From DASSKW01 sp035701115 (GTDB lineage: Bacteria; Pseudomonadota; Gammaproteobacteria; Natronospirales; REEB76): a DNA stretch of 6,256 nucleotides. The stretch spans positions 1 through 6,256 of the forward strand of contig DASSOA010000119.1 of assembly GCA_035701115.1 (NCBI GenBank), given 5' to 3'. The translations under genes and the position numbers were made by a program. The notes beneath the pieces were generated by a model, which saw only the letters and a program-made list of their open reading frames with translations, did no database searches and was not told the origin of the DNA. The number at the start of each line of letters is the position of its first letter. Position 1 is the first letter of the stretch. This document shows, piece after piece, positions 4,909 to 6,256 of this stretch.

Positions 4909-6256
4909 ATGAATGGGCATAAATTCCACAAATCACTGACATTTCTTGGTGTGTTGCTGCTGAGTCTCGCCGCTTTTTCGCCGCAACGCGGCATGGCCGA
5001 CAACATCTCGCAGATCCCCCTGTTCGTCACGACACAGGTGCCGCCCAACATTATCCTCACGCTCGACAATTCAGGATCCATGGCCTGGGCTTATGTGCCC
5101 GATGCGCTCGGTGGCAACGGCAGCGCGACGGTTCTCTGCATGGTCAATTGCCCGACACTGTCTTCCAGTCAGACGCAGCAGTGCGTAAGCGGACATTATG
5201 AATACCAGAAAGTTGGCTGGCGGTATAAGCGGGTTTTTGTCTGCGATCAGTATCAGACCGTCACGACCTACAGCTACGGCTCGCCGTATGTTTCCGGACC
5301 GGCATGGTATCCGGTGAGCAGTATATACATACCCGATACGTTCCACTTCAAGTCCAGCGCCTTCAATCCGCTGTATTACGATCCGACGGTCACCTATACG
5401 CCGCCGAACGCCACCGATGGCAAGACACCCCTTACCACCAGTTTCACCGCCGCATATATCGATGGCTATGTACCCTCTTTGGGAACGGTTGATCTCTCCA
5501 CCGATTACGAGGCGACGGTGCAATACACGCCGGGCAGGACTTCCAACGATGAAGTCAACAGCTGCAATTATTTCGATTATGGAAGCGGTTGGGGCGGCAG
5601 CTCATTCAGCTGCGATAACCGTCATAATCCGGGGGCGGCGTTTTACTACACCTACGACAACCGCGACGCCAGCGGAAACTGTGCGGATGGCAACGCACCC
5701 ACGCTGACGGACGACAGTTGCTATACCGAACACACCGTCAGTTCGACGTCCGGCCCCGGTGGCACCGACGAGCGCCAGAATTTCGCCATCTGGTACTCGT
5801 TTTACCGGATCCGCAACCTGACCACGGTATCCGGCGCGAACCTCGCTTTCAGCAGCCTGGACCAGACCTACCGCGTGGCGTGGCAGGACTTACCCAACGG
5901 CAACAGCAATACCGGCGCAGGCAGCGGCCACTGTTCTGGTTTCTACAGCAGCGGCTGCGATGACTGGTCGAACAGCGACAGCTTCGACAACCGCATCGGC
6001 ACCTTCACCGACAACAGCAGCAGCGTGCAGAAGACGCATCGCACCGATTTCTTCAGCTGGCTCTCTCACCTGCCGGCCAGTGGCGGCACGCCGTTACGCG
6101 CCGCACTGAATCAGGCGGGTGAGTACTATCAACAGATGGGCGTCAACGGTCCCTATGCCTACGATCCGCAGAATACCGATTCGCCCGAGCTGGTGTGCCG
6201 CCCCAATTACGCCATCCTGATGACGGACGGTTTGTGGAACGGCAGTACGCCGAGTT
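4909..6256 (+). CDS. pilY1: Type IV pilus tip adhesin PilY1, N-terminal part
   Basis: Open to the right edge: 449 residues, less than half of a usual PilY1 (about 1000-1200). The C-terminal beta-propeller and its calcium site are outside the window. A Sec signal peptide is seen (basic residues 4-8, hydrophobic core from about 10 to 23, likely cleavage after GMA at 28-30). The von Willebrand A domain starts with IILTLDNSGSM (48-58), a perfect DxSxS metal-ion site (Asp53, Ser55, Ser57); the remaining site residues are probably Thr394 in GGTPLR and Asp440 in LMTDG. Between them lie about 230 residues rich in Tyr and Cys, including FNPLYYDPTVTYTPP (152-166), a block common in PilY1 proteins, then RQNFAIWYSFYRIRNL (289-304), also typical. 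Eleven cysteines (77, 81, 92, 112, 219, 235, 258, 271, 342, 350, 430) suggest disulfides in the periplasm. PilY1 caps the pilus and takes part in adhesion and surface sensing in P. aeruginosa. Confidence 0.93.
   Translation, partial: MNGHKFHKSLTFLGVLLLSLAAFSPQRGMADNISQIPLFVTTQVPPNIILTLDNSGSMAWAYVPDALGGNGSATVLCMVNCPTLSSSQTQQCVSGHYEYQKVGWRYKRVFVCDQYQTVTTYSYGSPYVSGPAWYPVSSIYIPDTFHFKSSAFNPLYYDPTVTYTPPNATDGKTPLTTSFTAAYIDGYVPSLGTVDLSTDYEATVQYTPGRTSNDEVNSCNYFDYGSGWGGSSFSCDNRHNPGAAFYYTYDNRDASGNCADGNAPTLTDDSCYTEHTVSSTSGPGGTDERQNFAIWYSFYRIRNLTTVSGANLAFSSLDQTYRVAWQDLPNGNSNTGAGSGHCSGFYSSGCDDWSNSDSFDNRIGTFTDNSSSVQKTHRTDFFSWLSHLPASGGTPLRAALNQAGEYYQQMGVNGPYAYDPQNTDSPELVCRPNYAILMTDGLWNGSTPS

Overview
The window looks like chromosomal DNA of a GC-rich proteobacterium, most likely a gammaproteobacterium. 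The basis is the gene order of a minor-pilin cluster (fimU-pilV-pilW-pilX-pilY1, the order known from Pseudomonas aeruginosa) together with the family character of the proteins. Genus cannot be told from the sequence alone. There are no RNA genes, insertion sequences, CRISPR arrays or phage genes visible.

Layout: (1) Positions 1-290, minus strand: the N-terminal end of a multi-spanning membrane transporter resembling the ArsB/NhaD/SLC13 anion-permease group. It runs off the left edge, and its reading frame appears broken by one base near 180-200. (2) 378-1985, minus strand: a complete 535-residue acyl-CoA dehydrogenase of the AidB-like subgroup. (3) 1986-2078: a 93-bp divergent intergenic region with a ribosome binding site for the dehydrogenase and a possible promoter for the pilus operon. 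(4) 2079-6256, plus strand: five tightly packed genes, fimU-pilV-pilW-pilX-pilY1, the last cut by the right edge.

The pilus genes form a clear operon. The first three junctions are 4-bp ATGA overlaps, which suggests translational coupling. pilY1 follows pilX after 34 bp and has its own strong Shine-Dalgarno sequence. In the known type IVa pilus system, FimU, PilV, PilW and PilX are minor pilins that, with the large adhesin PilY1, form the priming and tip complex at the pilus end. The first three here carry canonical class III prepilin leaders with Glu at mature position 5. PilX lacks that Glu. PilY1 has a Sec signal peptide and an intact metal-binding (MIDAS) von Willebrand A site.

No undescribed system was found. 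The points most worth a second look are the apparent frameshift in the transporter, the possible leaderless start of fimU, and the long Cys/Tyr-rich insertion that splits the von Willebrand A domain of PilY1.
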